64,000 nt of DNA from an uncultured Ulvibacter sp. (GCA_938041335.1 CALIAF010000040.1:1-64000), one strand, 5' to 3'; counted from the stretch's first letter, positions 1 through 10,071 are shown. Notes: generated by a model from the letters alone, not told the origin. A program made the numbers and translations.

Positions 1-75
1 ACTGATGAAGAAATAGAACAGTCAAGAAAAGATTTTCTCATCAATGAATCTGTGCAAAACATTTTAAACGCATAG
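1..75 (+). CDS. 3' end of an unidentified protein (partial)
   Basis: The first 24 codons of the window are open and end in TAG at 73-75. The visible C-terminus is charged and helical-looking, ending in ESVQNILNA. The next gene starts only 6 bases downstream, so the two are probably co-transcribed. A small helical protein directly before a possible PemK-like protein would fit an antitoxin, but too little is visible to name it. Confidence 0.45.
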   Translation, partial: TDEEIEQSRKDFLINESVQNILNA

Positions 76-81
76 ATAAAA

Positions 82-528
82 TTGAATTTACCACCGCAAT
101 TTGTTTTAGACTCTACCCTTGGTATTGGTGTAATTTATAAATTAAATGCACCAGAACTTATAACAACAGATGCACCCCACCATTTTATTGTTGTTGCGAT
201 TGATGGAACTGATAATTATTTAGTTTTATGCACAACTCAAAGAGATAAAAAAATAGAGTATTTAACGAAAAGGGGTTATGATTTGAATACACTTGCCTAT
301 GTAAGTCCAAATAATGATAACGGACTCACTAGTGACACCTACATTAACTGTAACGATTATCACACAATAACAAGAGATTCTTTATTACAGAAAATCGGAG
401 AAAATCAACTTACATTGACCGGCAGACTATCTCAAGTTGAATATAGTAATGTAAGAAATTCTATAAACTTGAGCAGAGTTAATGATTTACCAACTTCAAT
501 ATTAATCCATCCAACAGAGACTAAATAG
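82..528 (+). CDS. Hypothetical protein, possible PemK/MazF-like toxin
   Basis: A 148-residue protein with a TTG start placed 6 bases after the preceding stop codon; no ATG occurs near the N-terminus. The first half is rich in predicted beta strands (GVIYKLN, HHFIVVAIDG, YLVLCTTQ), which resembles the SH3-like barrel of PemK/MazF endoribonucleases and of related Bacteroidota proteins that act in toxin-antitoxin pairs. The second half (about residues 70-148) has no motif I recognise. The reading is based on strand pattern and gene arrangement only. The protein could equally be an unrelated accessory protein. Confidence 0.5.
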   Translation: MNLPPQFVLDSTLGIGVIYKLNAPELITTDAPHHFIVVAIDGTDNYLVLCTTQRDKKIEYLTKRGYDLNTLAYVSPNNDNGLTSDTYINCNDYHTITRDSLLQKIGENQLTLTGRLSQVEYSNVRNSINLSRVNDLPTSILIHPTETK

Positions 529-596
529 TAAATTAATAATTACCAAAAAGAGGTCGAAAATTTAAAGTGTCGGCTATTTGTTATATTTACTTCAAT

Positions 597-803
597 ATGT
601 ATAAATCAACTCTAATAATCTTAGTAACAATATTTTTGGGTTGTACCTCTACAAATGAGAATAACAATGATCTAAATAAGGAATTAAAGGAAACTAAGGC
701 AGAACTTTGGAATGTTACAAATGAACGCGATAGCGTTATTAAACGCCTTGAGTTTTGTTCTGAATGGATTGATATTTTAGAATCTACAGAGGTTACAAAT
801 TAA
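597..803 (+). CDS. Small predicted lipoprotein
   Basis: A 68-residue protein. An in-frame GTG lies 30 bases upstream, but the ATG at 597 gives a clean lipoprotein signal peptide: positive MYK, a hydrophobic stretch, then the lipobox FLGC with the lipidated Cys at about residue 16. The mature part is charged and likely a short coiled coil (KELKETKAELWNVTNERD). Its 3' end overlaps the convergent gene on the other strand by 11 bases. Family and function are unknown; it probably sits on the inner face of the outer membrane or in the periplasm. Confidence 0.5.
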   Translation: MYKSTLIILVTIFLGCTSTNENNNDLNKELKETKAELWNVTNERDSVIKRLEFCSEWIDILESTEVTN

Positions 804-1080
804 TATTTGAGTACTTATCCAATAGTGCACCCGTTTTAAAACTCTTTAAACCTACTATCTTATTGTTAGGTGCGTCATACTCTACCTCTACAAAGAATCT
901 ATCTATGGCATACAAGGCAAACCTTTTAGCACCATAGTTTTTAGAATCCAGAAACGTACCTTTTGTAAATACTGTATCGTATTGCTCCGCTTCATTTAAT
1001 AAGTTGAACTTGTATAAGGTCATATTCAAAACAATCTTAGTATCATTTTCGGAATCACGAATTAGGCAACTCACGCGCAC
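793..1080 (-). CDS. Hypothetical protein, unrecognised
   Basis: A 95-residue soluble protein with alternating beta-type segments (CLIRDSENDTKIVLNMTLYKFN, then FFVEVEYDA). No ATG is available; two GTG codons, at 1080 and 1074, are the only plausible starts before the upstream in-frame stop at 1111-1113. It lies just downstream of tRNA-Arg on the same strand and is convergent with the small lipoprotein. I recognise no family. It could be the remnant of a longer gene. Confidence 0.4.
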   Translation of the reverse strand: MRVSCLIRDSENDTKIVLNMTLYKFNLLNEAEQYDTVFTKGTFLDSKNYGAKRFALYAIDRFFVEVEYDAPNNKIVGLKSFKTGALLDKYSNINL

Positions 1081-1171
1081 AATCGTACCATATGTCGTAC
1101 CAAATACACGTTATTGATAAATAAAATAACCCTAATTATTTGATAAACAAATAACTAAGGCTATATAAAAG

Positions 1172-1245
1172 TGACCCAGAGAGGATTCGAACCTCCAACC
1201 GTCAGAGCCGAAATCTGATATTCTATCCAGTTGAACTACTGAGCC
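1172..1245 (-). tRNA. tRNA-Arg (anticodon UCG)
   Basis: On the minus strand, 74 bases fold as a tRNA. The acceptor stem GGCTCAG pairs with CTGGGTC using G-U pairs. The anticodon stem TCAGA/TCTGA encloses the loop TTTCGGC with anticodon TCG, and the T arm is GGAGG-TTCGAAT-CCTCT. The discriminator base is A and CCA is not encoded. It would read the Arg codon CGA. Confidence 0.93.
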
Positions 1246-1275
1246 AATTGTCATTCCAGTCAAGGCACGAATGTC

Positions 1276-1728
1276 CTACTTACTTAATCTTGATTTTACT
1301 ATTGTACTTATTGTCTTCCCATCTGTTCTTCCAGCGGCTTTTGCATTTACCATCCCCATCACTTTACCCATATCTGCCATAGCACTTGCTCCGGTTTGCG
1401 CTATTGCCTCATCTACCATCTTAGTAACTTCTTCCTCACTTAACTGTTCTGGTAAAAAATTCGCGATCACGGCGGCTTCTGCAAGCTCAGGCTCTGCAAG
1501 GTCTGCCCTATCTTGTTCTGCAAAAATAGCAGCACTATCTTTTCTTTGTTTCACTAGTTTTTGCAACAACTTTAGCTCCGCTTCTTCCGTGAGTTCCTCC
1601 TTTGCTCCACTAGCTGTCTGCGCTAAAAGGATTTCACTTTTAACAGCACGTAAAGCCTGTAATGCCTGACTATCTTTGCTTTTCATCGCCGTTTTCATAG
1701 CGTCCATTATTCGAACAGATAAACTCAT
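1276..1728 (-). CDS. yqeY: GatB/YqeY domain protein
   Basis: A 150-residue YqeY-like protein, resembling the tRNA-binding C-terminal domain of the GatB subunit of the tRNA-dependent amidotransferase. Typical features are the N-terminus MSLSVRIMDAMKTAMK, the central FLPEQLSEEEV, and the C-terminal GKVMG...AAGRTDGK segment. The start is placed at the second in-frame ATG (1728), because the 12 residues before it do not belong to the family. The cellular role of free-standing YqeY proteins is not well defined. It lies downstream of ftsZ but is separated from it by a terminator-like hairpin, so it may have its own promoter. Confidence 0.88.
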   Translation of the reverse strand: MSLSVRIMDAMKTAMKSKDSQALQALRAVKSEILLAQTASGAKEELTEEAELKLLQKLVKQRKDSAAIFAEQDRADLAEPELAEAAVIANFLPEQLSEEEVTKMVDEAIAQTGASAMADMGKVMGMVNAKAAGRTDGKTISTIVKSRLSK

Positions 1729-1872
1729 AATTAAGATGTTTTTATTGAAAGGCGAAGATACCATATAATAAAACTACAAAAAACAATCCCGATGGCTATC
1801 GGTACCAAGTCTCAAAAAAAACAAATGCATAACATTTGAGCTTATGATCACCGATGTTTTAGCTTGAAACAA

Positions 1873-1905
1873 ATAAAAAGGCCCTTCTTTCAAAGAACCT
1901 TTTCT
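1873..1905 (-). terminator. Rho-independent terminator of the dcw operon
   Basis: Downstream of the ftsZ stop, the minus strand reads AAAAGG, an inner TTCTTT/AAAGAA stem, then CC followed by five Ts. It would end transcripts from the cell-division operon. The matching A-run on the other side makes it potentially bidirectional. Confidence 0.65.
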
Positions 1906-1952
1906 ATGCATTTTGGGTATTTATAACTACCCCTTACCTTTAATTGTGGGGA

Positions 1953-4094
1953 CTAGTCTACGTTATCGTGTAAAAAAGAATTGTTTGATTTTAGATCCAC
2001 ACCCTCTTCATCTGTACTTACCGAAATTCTTGACAAACTCGTCTCATCATTTACATCTTCTAATTCAATACCCATACGTTTATAGGCTGGGCGTGTTTCA
2101 CGCTCATCTAACTTAGAAGCACTATTTCTAAACTTATAATTAAAGTCTTTCATCTTACGCTTACGTTCTTCTGTCCTATCTTTTAGCAGTTTTGAAATAG
2201 GCATATTCATCGGATCAATTTCTATAGTCTCTTCTGGGGCCGCTTTAGTTTCTATGGTCCGCGTTTCAAAAGCTATTTCCTCTTCAGCGACACTAGTTTG
2301 ACCCGGCTTTGCACTTAGCAATTGTTCTTCCTTTTCCTCATAGTCATCAAGACTATACCTCTTAACGCCTTCTTTAGTCACCTCACTTACTGGAACAATC
2401 TCCACGTGATCGCGCACTTCCATTTGTTCAATGGCACTAGTAAGTACTTCCTCATCTTCTTTTTCAAGTTGCAAATCGTGTCGCAGTACATCAGTCACTT
2501 CCTCTGCAGCGTTCATAGGCATATCAAACATTAACATTTGATCTTCCGTCTTATTCACCGCTGCTATATCTGCTTGTGTATCAAATGCCGCTTCTTCTAA
2601 ATTTGCACTTTCTATTTCCTGTAATTTTTCATTAATGGTAAATTCTACTTCCTCAGGAAACGAAGACTCCTCTGTTTCAATTTTCAAAAAAGTTTCTTCA
2701 ACAATAGGTGTTTTAACGGAAGTTGTGTTTGGCGTCACAATCTCAAAGCTATTCACATCAATCTCATTGATTACTAACTGTTCAAACTCTGCTAAGTGAT
2801 GAATACTAACCTCCTCCGAGATTACATCTATATTCTTGATTAGTTCTGAAGTAGCTATATACCCTTCAAATGGAATATCTAAATGTTTTGCAGCAGGTTC
2901 TTCCGCCATCATTTCAGAAACTTCTTCTTCAAATAATGAATGGCGAATAATAGGTGCTACCACTTCTTCTGTCAAAACCTCTTGTGCTGGAGACCCAGGC
3001 AAAACTTCTGGGGTTGCCGTTACTTTTGTTGTTAAATCTTGCTCCGCTTTTTGTTCTGAATCTAGCGTATGAATGATCTTTTTACTCTCCGTATTTGTAA
3101 TTTCGTGCTGTTGATCTGCATCAAAACCTGTCGCTATTACTGTGATAGAGATAGAACCGTCAAGGCCTTCATCATCACCTACACCCATAATAATATTAGC
3201 GCCGTGTCCAGCTTCTACTTGAATGTGATCACTAATTTCTCCTATTTCATCAATTGTAATTTCTTCTTGGCCAGATACGATTAACAACAATACGTTTTTA
3301 GCTCCTGTAATTTTATTGTCATTTAATAAGGGAGAATCTAATGCTTTTGTGATTGCTTCGTGTGCCCTATTAGCACCCGTTGCCGTTGCGCTACCCATTA
3401 TCGCAGTACCCGAATTAGAGAGCACCGTTTTTGCATCTCTTAGGTCAATATTTTGTGTGTAGTGATGTGTAATAACCTCTGCTATACCTCTCGCAGCAGT
3501 AGCTAATACTTCATCCGCTTTTGAGAATCCCGCTTTAAAACCAAGGTTACCATAAACTTCGCGTAATTTGTTGTTATTAATAACCACAAGGCTATCTACA
3601 TTATTACGTAATTTTTCTACCCCTAATAAGGCCTGTTCGTTACGTATTTTTCCTTCAAATTGAAACGGTATCGTCACAATACCAACGGTTAATATATCAA
3701 GATCTCGCGCCATCTTTGCAATTATTGGCGCAGCTCCCGTACCTGTACCACCACCCATACCGGCAGTAATAAAAATCATCTTGGTATTTGAGGTAAGCAT
3801 ACCTTTAATATCTGCCATACTCTCCACAGCAGATTGCTCTCCTATTGCAGGATTAGCACCGGCACCCATCCCTTCAGTAAGGTCCATCCCCAACTGGATT
3901 TTAATAGGCACAGCACTATTTTCTAGCGCTTGGGCATCTGTGTTGCAGATTACAAAATCTACTCCTTTGATCCCTTGATTAAACATGTGGTTAATAGCAT
4001 TGCTTCCTCCTCCTCCTACACCAATCACCTTGATGACGTTAGATTGGTTTTTGGGGAGATCAAAAGCTATGTTTTCAAAAGCTGTATTACTCAT
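1953..4094 (-). CDS. ftsZ: Cell division protein FtsZ
   Basis: The tubulin-like GTPase that polymerises into the division ring. The N-terminal domain carries VIGVGGGGSNA (about residues 23-33), the GTP-binding signature GGGTGTG (114-120) and a synergy loop NIDLRD that keeps the N-x-D-x-x-D pattern. The GTPase core ends near residue 330. After it comes an unusually long acidic linker of roughly 330 residues rich in Glu, then a basic segment (RTEERKRKMKDF) and the conserved PAYKRMGIEL motif at about 669-678. At 713 residues it is nearly twice the length of E. coli FtsZ; long linkers are common in Bacteroidota. It is the last gene of the dcw run, 202 bases after ftsA, and is followed by a terminator. 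Confidence 0.98.
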   Translation of the reverse strand: MSNTAFENIAFDLPKNQSNVIKVIGVGGGGSNAINHMFNQGIKGVDFVICNTDAQALENSAVPIKIQLGMDLTEGMGAGANPAIGEQSAVESMADIKGMLTSNTKMIFITAGMGGGTGTGAAPIIAKMARDLDILTVGIVTIPFQFEGKIRNEQALLGVEKLRNNVDSLVVINNNKLREVYGNLGFKAGFSKADEVLATAARGIAEVITHHYTQNIDLRDAKTVLSNSGTAIMGSATATGANRAHEAITKALDSPLLNDNKITGAKNVLLLIVSGQEEITIDEIGEISDHIQVEAGHGANIIMGVGDDEGLDGSISITVIATGFDADQQHEITNTESKKIIHTLDSEQKAEQDLTTKVTATPEVLPGSPAQEVLTEEVVAPIIRHSLFEEEVSEMMAEEPAAKHLDIPFEGYIATSELIKNIDVISEEVSIHHLAEFEQLVINEIDVNSFEIVTPNTTSVKTPIVEETFLKIETEESSFPEEVEFTINEKLQEIESANLEEAAFDTQADIAAVNKTEDQMLMFDMPMNAAEEVTDVLRHDLQLEKEDEEVLTSAIEQMEVRDHVEIVPVSEVTKEGVKRYSLDDYEEKEEQLLSAKPGQTSVAEEEIAFETRTIETKAAPEETIEIDPMNMPISKLLKDRTEERKRKMKDFNYKFRNSASKLDERETRPAYKRMGIELEDVNDETSLSRISVSTDEEGVDLKSNNSFLHDNVD

Positions 4095-4296
4095 AATTTG
4101 GTTTTTGCGAGGTTGTATTTTTGTTGAGTTTGCTTACGCATTCTCTATTTTTATCTATTATTCCTATTCGTTTTCCGCTTTCGCGAAAATGTCAATCATT
4201 CATTATCTGCCAGTCTCCTTGTAAGTTGCATTGTATTCAAGTTGAAAATGACAACTCTTTTTACTACAACTACCCCCCGAGACTACTTACTCACAT

Positions 4297-5637
4297 CTAT
4301 TCTGCATTGTCCAAGAACTCCTTAAACTTCTCTGCCCATTTGTCAAAAAATTTGACCTTCTCTTTTGGCTTTTCTTGTACTTGTGTTGCTGTATCTCCTG
4401 ATTCTTGCGAAGACTCAACGCCCTCACTTAACACTTCTTCTTCTACCACATCTATCTCGTTATTTTGCACTCTTTCTTTACTCTCAATGCTATTCATTAC
4501 AAGACCAACCGCCGTAGCATAGAGAGGACTTGTCGTTTCTGAATCACTATCACCAGCTAGATGTTCATTAGGATATCCTATGCGTGTATCCATTCCTGTG
4601 ATATACTCTACTAATTGTTTTAAGTGCTTTAATTGCGCACCACCACCGGTTAAAACAATACCCGCGATCAATTTTTTCTTCGGGTCTTCATGACCGTAAT
4701 TTTTTATCTCTAGATACACTTGTTCTACAATCTCAATTACTCTAGCATGAATAATTTTAGAAAGATTTTTAAGTGTAATTTCTTTAGGTTCTCTTCCTCT
4801 CAGTCCTGGTATTGATACAATCTCATTATCACGATTTTCTCCTGGCCAGGCAGAACCAAATTTCACTTTAAGTAACTCTGCTTGTTTCTCAATGATGCTA
4901 CACCCTTCTTTAATATCTTCGGTGATGATATTTCCGCCGAAAGGAATAACCGCAGTATGTCTTATAATTCCGTCTTTAAAAATGGCAAGATCTGTTGTTC
5001 CGCCTCCTATATCAATCAATGCTACACCTGCTTCTTTCTCTTCTTGACTTAATACCGCATTTGCAGAAGCTAAGGGCTCTAATGTAATCCCACTTAACTC
5101 CAATCCTGCACTCTTCACACAACGCCCTATATTTTTAATAGACGCCACTTGACCAACTACGACATGAAAATTTGCCTCTACACGACCTCCATACATCCCT
5201 ATAGGCTCTTTAATCTCTGCTTGCCCGTCCACTTTAAAATCTTGTGGCAAGACATGAATAATCTCTTCACCGGGCAGCATAACTAGTTTATGCACTTGAT
5301 TGCATAATCTGTCAATATCCCCTTCATCAATCACTTCATCACTATCTGCACGTGTGATATAATCGCTGTGTTGCAAGCTACGTATGTGCTGTCCCGCAAT
5401 ACCAACAACCACATCTGCAATCTTTAACCCCGAAGATGTTTCTGCATCTGTCACTGCTTGTTGTATAGACTGTATGGTTTGTGTAATATTATTCACGACA
5501 CCACGATGTACACCCAGGCTTTTAGATTTTCCTATTCCGAGGATCTCCACTTTGCCATACTCGTTCTTCTTGCCTATCATCGCGACAATTTTTGTTGTCC
5601 CGATGTCCAGTCCTACTGCGATGTTTTCGTTTTCCAT
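4297..5637 (-). CDS. ftsA: Cell division protein FtsA
   Basis: An actin-like ATPase that tethers FtsZ to the inner membrane. The 446-residue protein has the phosphate-1 motif VGLDIGTTKI near residue 8, a phosphate-2 motif DIGGGTTDLAIF and the adenosine motif LTGGGAQLKHL. The C-terminal helix FFDKWAEKFKEFLDNAE is amphipathic and fits the membrane-targeting sequence. An acidic linker of about 45 residues precedes that helix. It follows ftsQ by a single base and is clearly in the same operon. Confidence 0.97.
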   Translation of the reverse strand: MENENIAVGLDIGTTKIVAMIGKKNEYGKVEILGIGKSKSLGVHRGVVNNITQTIQSIQQAVTDAETSSGLKIADVVVGIAGQHIRSLQHSDYITRADSDEVIDEGDIDRLCNQVHKLVMLPGEEIIHVLPQDFKVDGQAEIKEPIGMYGGRVEANFHVVVGQVASIKNIGRCVKSAGLELSGITLEPLASANAVLSQEEKEAGVALIDIGGGTTDLAIFKDGIIRHTAVIPFGGNIITEDIKEGCSIIEKQAELLKVKFGSAWPGENRDNEIVSIPGLRGREPKEITLKNLSKIIHARVIEIVEQVYLEIKNYGHEDPKKKLIAGIVLTGGGAQLKHLKQLVEYITGMDTRIGYPNEHLAGDSDSETTSPLYATAVGLVMNSIESKERVQNNEIDVVEEEVLSEGVESSQESGDTATQVQEKPKEKVKFFDKWAEKFKEFLDNAE

Positions 5638-5638
5638 A

Positions 5639-6364
5639 CTACTCCTTTTTAATTGCTACTACTTGACTTCCGTATCTAAGATCAACTGCTTTATACGCCG
5701 TAAGCAAAGTATCACGTTTCGCTTTTTGGTAAAAAGCTTTAAGATTCATAAACTTTTTTTCAGGATCATTCTTCGACCCAAAGCGTACTTTAAAATCAGT
5801 GTTTCGCAACTGTAATTCTATATTATTGTTAGCTACAACGTGAATGCCAATTACACTACTTTTCATAAACACATCATTGTTTATTTTTTTTAATAGCAGG
5901 GTTAAATCATCATACATTTCAGCCACATTTCCTGTAACCAGCGGCACCCTTGCCGTATACACTTTTGACAACGGCATCTTTTTACCATCTGCATCAATGT
6001 AATAATGCGTCTGGGCAGCTACTCTTGCTAGCGGCATGCGCTGTTCAATTTTAGCACCTAAAACCCCATCAACCGTTACAAACACTTGAGCATCACGTAT
6101 CATATCATTTTTCAACAAACGTGACTCCATCTCTTTCAAAGCTACTTGTTCTTTGGTGATATTACGAACACTGTCATGATTTACTATTAACATCTTATTA
6201 ACCGTCTCAAGTGTAATAAAAGGTGGAGTTTCGCCTAAAAATTCAACCTTTGTTTTATCCAGATTCCTAGCGTTATTTCGCTTACCAGAAAAACTAAACA
6301 AGCCAATTACTAGCCCTAGAACGATTATAAATTTTATGATGCCCCAATTAACTTTCATATTCAT
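5639..6364 (-). CDS. ftsQ: Cell division protein FtsQ/DivIB
   Basis: A bitopic membrane protein linking the cytoplasmic FtsZ ring to periplasmic wall synthesis. A short cytoplasmic tail is followed by one membrane helix (about residues 8-26) and a POTRA-like region (VEFLGETPPFITLETVNKML through LARVAAQ). The family is poorly conserved; the assignment rests on size (241 residues), topology and position between murC and ftsA. The gene ends one base before the ftsA start. Confidence 0.9.
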   Translation of the reverse strand: MNMKVNWGIIKFIIVLGLVIGLFSFSGKRNNARNLDKTKVEFLGETPPFITLETVNKMLIVNHDSVRNITKEQVALKEMESRLLKNDMIRDAQVFVTVDGVLGAKIEQRMPLARVAAQTHYYIDADGKKMPLSKVYTARVPLVTGNVAEMYDDLTLLLKKINNDVFMKSSVIGIHVVANNNIELQLRNTDFKVRFGSKNDPEKKFMNLKAFYQKAKRDTLLTAYKAVDLRYGSQVVAIKKE

Positions 6365-6383
6365 TGCCCACGATGGTGGGTAT

Positions 6384-7754
6384 CTATTTATTGTTTAACA
6401 CTTTAGTTACTGATGCTACTTCGGCACCTATATCTCCGGCACCTACCAGCAATTTAATGCGACATTTACTGTTTTTCAATGCTTCGGAAATATGCTGTTT
6501 AGACACGATTTTCGCCAATTTTAAAGCCGTATTTCTTTTCTCATTAATCAATTTCACTAACCAATCTGAATGCACACCCTCTATAGATTCTTCACGTGCA
6601 GGATAAATAGCTAATACCAACACTTCGTCAAATTGTGCTAGACTTTCTGCAAATCCATCAGCAAAATCTCTGGTTCTACTAAACAAATGTGGCTGAAAAA
6701 CAATTACTTTCTTATCGTCCGGATACATCTCACTAACGGCTTGATGCAATGCGTTTAATTCTGTTGGATGATGCGCATAATCATCGATTAAGACCAAATG
6801 CTCTGTTCTTATTTTGTAAGAAAACCTACGCTCTACTCCTTTAAAAGATGCCAAAGCGCTGGGTAGACAATCGGTTGGGGAACCAGCTAAAATTGCCATA
6901 CCCAAAGCTGTGACAGCATTATGTAGGTTGTGATGTCCAGGGGTGTAAAATTTTAAATGTTTTAAGGTGATGGTTGGAGTCTTTAAATCAAACACATAAC
7001 CACCTTGTTCTATGCGTACATTTTGGGCCTCAAAAGCTGCTGGCTCTTCTATTGCGACGGTCTGACCATCTAATGGCAACCCACTTTTATGCAGTAAATT
7101 CTTTTTATCTTTTACAAGATTTGCAAATTCTTTAAAACTATTTTCAATTGCTGTGGCATTTCCGTAGATATCCAGATGATCTGCATCCATAGATGTGATG
7201 CAAGCAATATCTGGCGAAAGTGTCAAGAAAGACCGGTCAAACTCATCTGCCTCTACCACGGTGATGGCTGTTCCTTTTGAGATAAAATTAGAATTGTAAT
7301 TCTCTGCGATACCGCCCAAAAAAGCAGTAACAGGCATATCGCAAGCGACCATCAAGTGCCCTAATATTGCCGAGGTGGTCGTCTTGCCGTGGGTTCCTGC
7401 TACGGCGAGACAGGTCGTATCTTTTGTGATTTCACCTAAAAACTGAGCACGTTTCAGCAGGTTAAAACCGTTTGTTTTAAACCAATTAAAAACGTTGTTT
7501 GATTTTGGTATGGCAGGTGTATAAATCACTAGTGTTTCTGAAACATCAAAAGCCTCTTTTTTTATGGCGGTTACATCATCTTTAAAGGTGATTTTCATCC
7601 CCTCACTCAATAGCACATCTGTAAGTTTGGTTTGTGTTTTGTCATAACCGTGAACGGTCAAACCTTTTAAGTTTGCAAAACGAGCAAGCGCGCTCATCCC
7701 AATACCGCCTATGCCGATAAAGTAAATTTGCTGTATGTTCTGTAAAACGTTCAC
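6384..7754 (-). CDS. murC: UDP-N-acetylmuramate--L-alanine ligase
   Basis: Adds L-Ala to UDP-MurNAc, the first amino acid of the peptidoglycan stem. The 456-residue protein starts with a Rossmann motif ([14 protein letters not shown]), followed by the ATP-binding loop AGTHGKTTT and the central EADEFDRSF motif. The C-terminal part includes DDYAHHP and [10 protein letters not shown], both typical of MurC. The start overlaps the murG end by 4 bases (ATGA type), implying coupled translation. Confidence 0.97.
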   Translation of the reverse strand: MNVLQNIQQIYFIGIGGIGMSALARFANLKGLTVHGYDKTQTKLTDVLLSEGMKITFKDDVTAIKKEAFDVSETLVIYTPAIPKSNNVFNWFKTNGFNLLKRAQFLGEITKDTTCLAVAGTHGKTTTSAILGHLMVACDMPVTAFLGGIAENYNSNFISKGTAITVVEADEFDRSFLTLSPDIACITSMDADHLDIYGNATAIENSFKEFANLVKDKKNLLHKSGLPLDGQTVAIEEPAAFEAQNVRIEQGGYVFDLKTPTITLKHLKFYTPGHHNLHNAVTALGMAILAGSPTDCLPSALASFKGVERRFSYKIRTEHLVLIDDYAHHPTELNALHQAVSEMYPDDKKVIVFQPHLFSRTRDFADGFAESLAQFDEVLVLAIYPAREESIEGVHSDWLVKLINEKRNTALKLAKIVSKQHISEALKNSKCRIKLLVGAGDIGAEVASVTKVLNNK

Positions 7755-8857
7755 TTCTTATTTTCTAATAATTTGATCACTTCTGCTACAATCTCGCTAG
7801 TTGCATTAGGCCTCGCCAGCTTTTTTATATTTACTGAAAGCTGCTCTTGTTTGTGCTCGTCATTTAACAATAACGCGAGTTCAGACTCAAAATTCTTGTC
7901 AGCATTTGCTTCTTTTAAAACAATTGCCGCTCCTTTGCTTGATATAGATAATGCGTTCTTTGTTTGATGGTCTTCTGCTACATTAGGAGATGGGATAAAA
8001 ATCACGGGCTTTCCAACTAAGCATAATTCTGAAACAGATATCGCACCTGCTCGTGAGATAATAATATCTGCAGCCGCATAAGCCAAGTCCATTCTATTTA
8101 AAAATGCCGAGACTTGAATTTGACCTTCTGTGTATTGCTTGTATTGATCTTCATACAACTTTCCGCATTGCCATATTAACTGCACATCTTGCGCTTTAAA
8201 AAACGGCAAAGCAGCTGCTACCAATTGATTAATCTTTCTTGCCCCAAGACTCCCACCTAAAATCAACACTGTTTTTTTACTCGCATCCAGTTGAAAGTAC
8301 TTTTGCCCTTCTGCCCTATTTGCCGAAATATCTAACAAATCTTGACGTACCGGATTACCCGTGAGAACGATCTTATCTTTTGGGAAGAATTTTTCCATCC
8401 CGTCATAAGCAACACAGATTGTATCTACAGTTTTACTTAACCATTTATTTGTTATTCCTGCATGCCCGTTCTGCTCTTGTATTAAACAAGGTATATTTTT
8501 ACCTGAAGCTACTTTTAACAGAGGCGCACTTGCATAGCCGCCAGTGCCAATTGCAATATCTGGCTTAAACTTCTTGACAATACGTCTCGATTTCACTAAA
8601 CTAGAAATCAATTTAAACGGAAACATTAGGTTTTTAAATGATAACGATCTTTGTAAACCTGCAATCCATAAGCCTTCAATTTTATATCCTGCTTCGGGTA
8701 CTTTTTCCATTTCCATACGGTCGCTAGCTCCTACAAACAAAAACTCCGCATTCGGATGCTTTTGTTTTAGTCCGTTTGCAATAGCAATAGCCGGGTATAT
8801 ATGACCTCCGGTACCACCGCCACTTATTATAAACCTGTATGTTTTTGCCGTTTCTAT
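7751..8857 (-). CDS. murG: UDP-GlcNAc:lipid I GlcNAc-transferase MurG, non-standard start
   Basis: Membrane-associated glycosyltransferase that converts lipid I to lipid II. Visible motifs are the N-terminal [15 protein letters not shown], the middle [10 protein letters not shown], and [11 protein letters not shown] followed by the [14 protein letters not shown] donor-binding segment. The frame is open back to a stop at 8882-8884, but there is no ATG, GTG or TTG before GGGTGGH; the first TTG, at 8740, lies after it. The start given here is the ATA at 8857 (368 residues); the adjacent ATC at 8860 is equally possible. Both sit just after the ftsW stop (8868-8870), so translation is probably coupled to ftsW. 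Function is certain; the start codon is not. Confidence 0.85.
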   Translation of the reverse strand: METAKTYRFIISGGGTGGHIYPAIAIANGLKQKHPNAEFLFVGASDRMEMEKVPEAGYKIEGLWIAGLQRSLSFKNLMFPFKLISSLVKSRRIVKKFKPDIAIGTGGYASAPLLKVASGKNIPCLIQEQNGHAGITNKWLSKTVDTICVAYDGMEKFFPKDKIVLTGNPVRQDLLDISANRAEGQKYFQLDASKKTVLILGGSLGARKINQLVAAALPFFKAQDVQLIWQCGKLYEDQYKQYTEGQIQVSAFLNRMDLAYAAADIIISRAGAISVSELCLVGKPVIFIPSPNVAEDHQTKNALSISSKGAAIVLKEANADKNFESELALLLNDEHKQEQLSVNIKKLARPNATSEIVAEVIKLLENKK

Positions 8858-8867
8858 GATTTGATTC

Positions 8868-10067
8868 TTAAATAGTTTCGCTTAAAATATCTAATGGGTT
8901 TTCTATGTTTTCCATTTCTTTTTTCTGCACTTCTCTTTTGGCACTTACGCTGAGTACCATACCTAATGCCAAACATGTCATCCAGATACTCGTACCTCCA
9001 CTACTAATAAGAGGTAAGGTTTGCCCCGTAACCGGAAACAACTCTACGGCAACCGCCATATTAATCATAGCTTGAAAAACAATAGGAACCCCTACTCCAA
9101 TGACTAATAGCTTACCAAACATAGCGCTTGCTTTATGTGCGACAACTACCAACCTAAAGAGCAGTAACATATATAAGAACATTAAAAACAAACCTCCAAC
9201 CAGACCAAACTCTTCAATAATAATGGCATAAATAAAATCTGAAGATGACTGCGGTAAAAAGTTTTTCTGCACGCTTTTTCCTGGCCCTAAGCCTGTCACT
9301 CCACCAGTAGCAATAGCTATTTTTGCTTTCTCTATTTGGTAACTTGCATCAGCGTCTACTTTTTCTTTATCGGTAAAATTCTCAACACGACTCATCCAAG
9401 TATCCACACGATTATCAAACAATCCAGGAAAAGCTTTTGCTGTTAAAACAAACAGCGTTAAAAACAATAATCCTGAAGCCAACATTATTGCTAAATACTT
9501 TAATGGATAGCCCCCAATAAACACCAACATTACTACCATCACAAATATGATTGCGGTGGTTGAAAAGTTAGCAGGAAGTATTAGAGCTAGCACCACAAAA
9601 ACTGGCACCCAGAGCGGCAATAATGTTTCTTTAAAGGAAACCGTTTTATCTTTAATTCTAGACAAGTATCGGGCTACATAGGTCATTAAAGCTACGGCGG
9701 CCAATGTTGAAGTCTGAAACCCAACACCTACAAAAGGAATCCTAATCCATCTGCTCGCATTAGCCCCATCTATGGTTGTCCCTTGTGCCATGGTAAAAAT
9801 AAGCAGCACAATCACAAAAGGTAATGCAATAATGGATAGCCCCTTAAAATAATGATAAGGTATTTTATGCACTCCATAGAGTATGGCAAATCCTAAAACT
9901 AAATGCGCAAAGTGCTTAATTAAATACTTAATTGTATTCCCATCATCATATAAATAGGCCAAGTTACTACTCGCACTATATACTGGCAAAAACGAAAAAA
10001 GCGCAAGCAGTCCGGCTACTGCCCAAATTGCCTTATCCCCTTTTATGTTTTTAAATAGTGTTTTCAT
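8868..10067 (-). CDS. ftsW: Peptidoglycan glycosyltransferase FtsW
   Basis: A SEDS-family polytopic membrane protein that polymerises lipid II during septation, working with FtsI. The 399-residue protein has about ten hydrophobic segments and family motifs such as [23 protein letters not shown] in the large loop and [14 protein letters not shown]...[14 protein letters not shown] near the C-terminus. Position between murD and murG favours FtsW over the elongation paralogue RodA. A 101-base gap holding two small repeats separates it from murD. Confidence 0.94.
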   Translation of the reverse strand: MKTLFKNIKGDKAIWAVAGLLALFSFLPVYSASSNLAYLYDDGNTIKYLIKHFAHLVLGFAILYGVHKIPYHYFKGLSIIALPFVIVLLIFTMAQGTTIDGANASRWIRIPFVGVGFQTSTLAAVALMTYVARYLSRIKDKTVSFKETLLPLWVPVFVVLALILPANFSTTAIIFVMVVMLVFIGGYPLKYLAIMLASGLLFLTLFVLTAKAFPGLFDNRVDTWMSRVENFTDKEKVDADASYQIEKAKIAIATGGVTGLGPGKSVQKNFLPQSSSDFIYAIIIEEFGLVGGLFLMFLYMLLLFRLVVVAHKASAMFGKLLVIGVGVPIVFQAMINMAVAVELFPVTGQTLPLISSGGTSIWMTCLALGMVLSVSAKREVQKKEMENIENPLDILSETI

Positions 10068-10071
10068 TTTG

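Noticed and set aside
1172-1764. Mobile island inserted at tRNA-Arg
   Set aside because: No integrase, transposase or direct repeat of the tRNA 3' end was seen; the neighbouring accessory genes alone are not enough.
4121-4522. Plus-strand gene between and opposite ftsZ and ftsA
   Set aside because: It is antisense to the ftsA 3' end and the spacer, has low-complexity Ser/Leu composition and matches no family; a shadow of the real gene.
8740-8742. TTG at 8740 as the murG start
   Set aside because: It would remove the conserved [15 protein letters not shown] loop, which is encoded in frame directly upstream.
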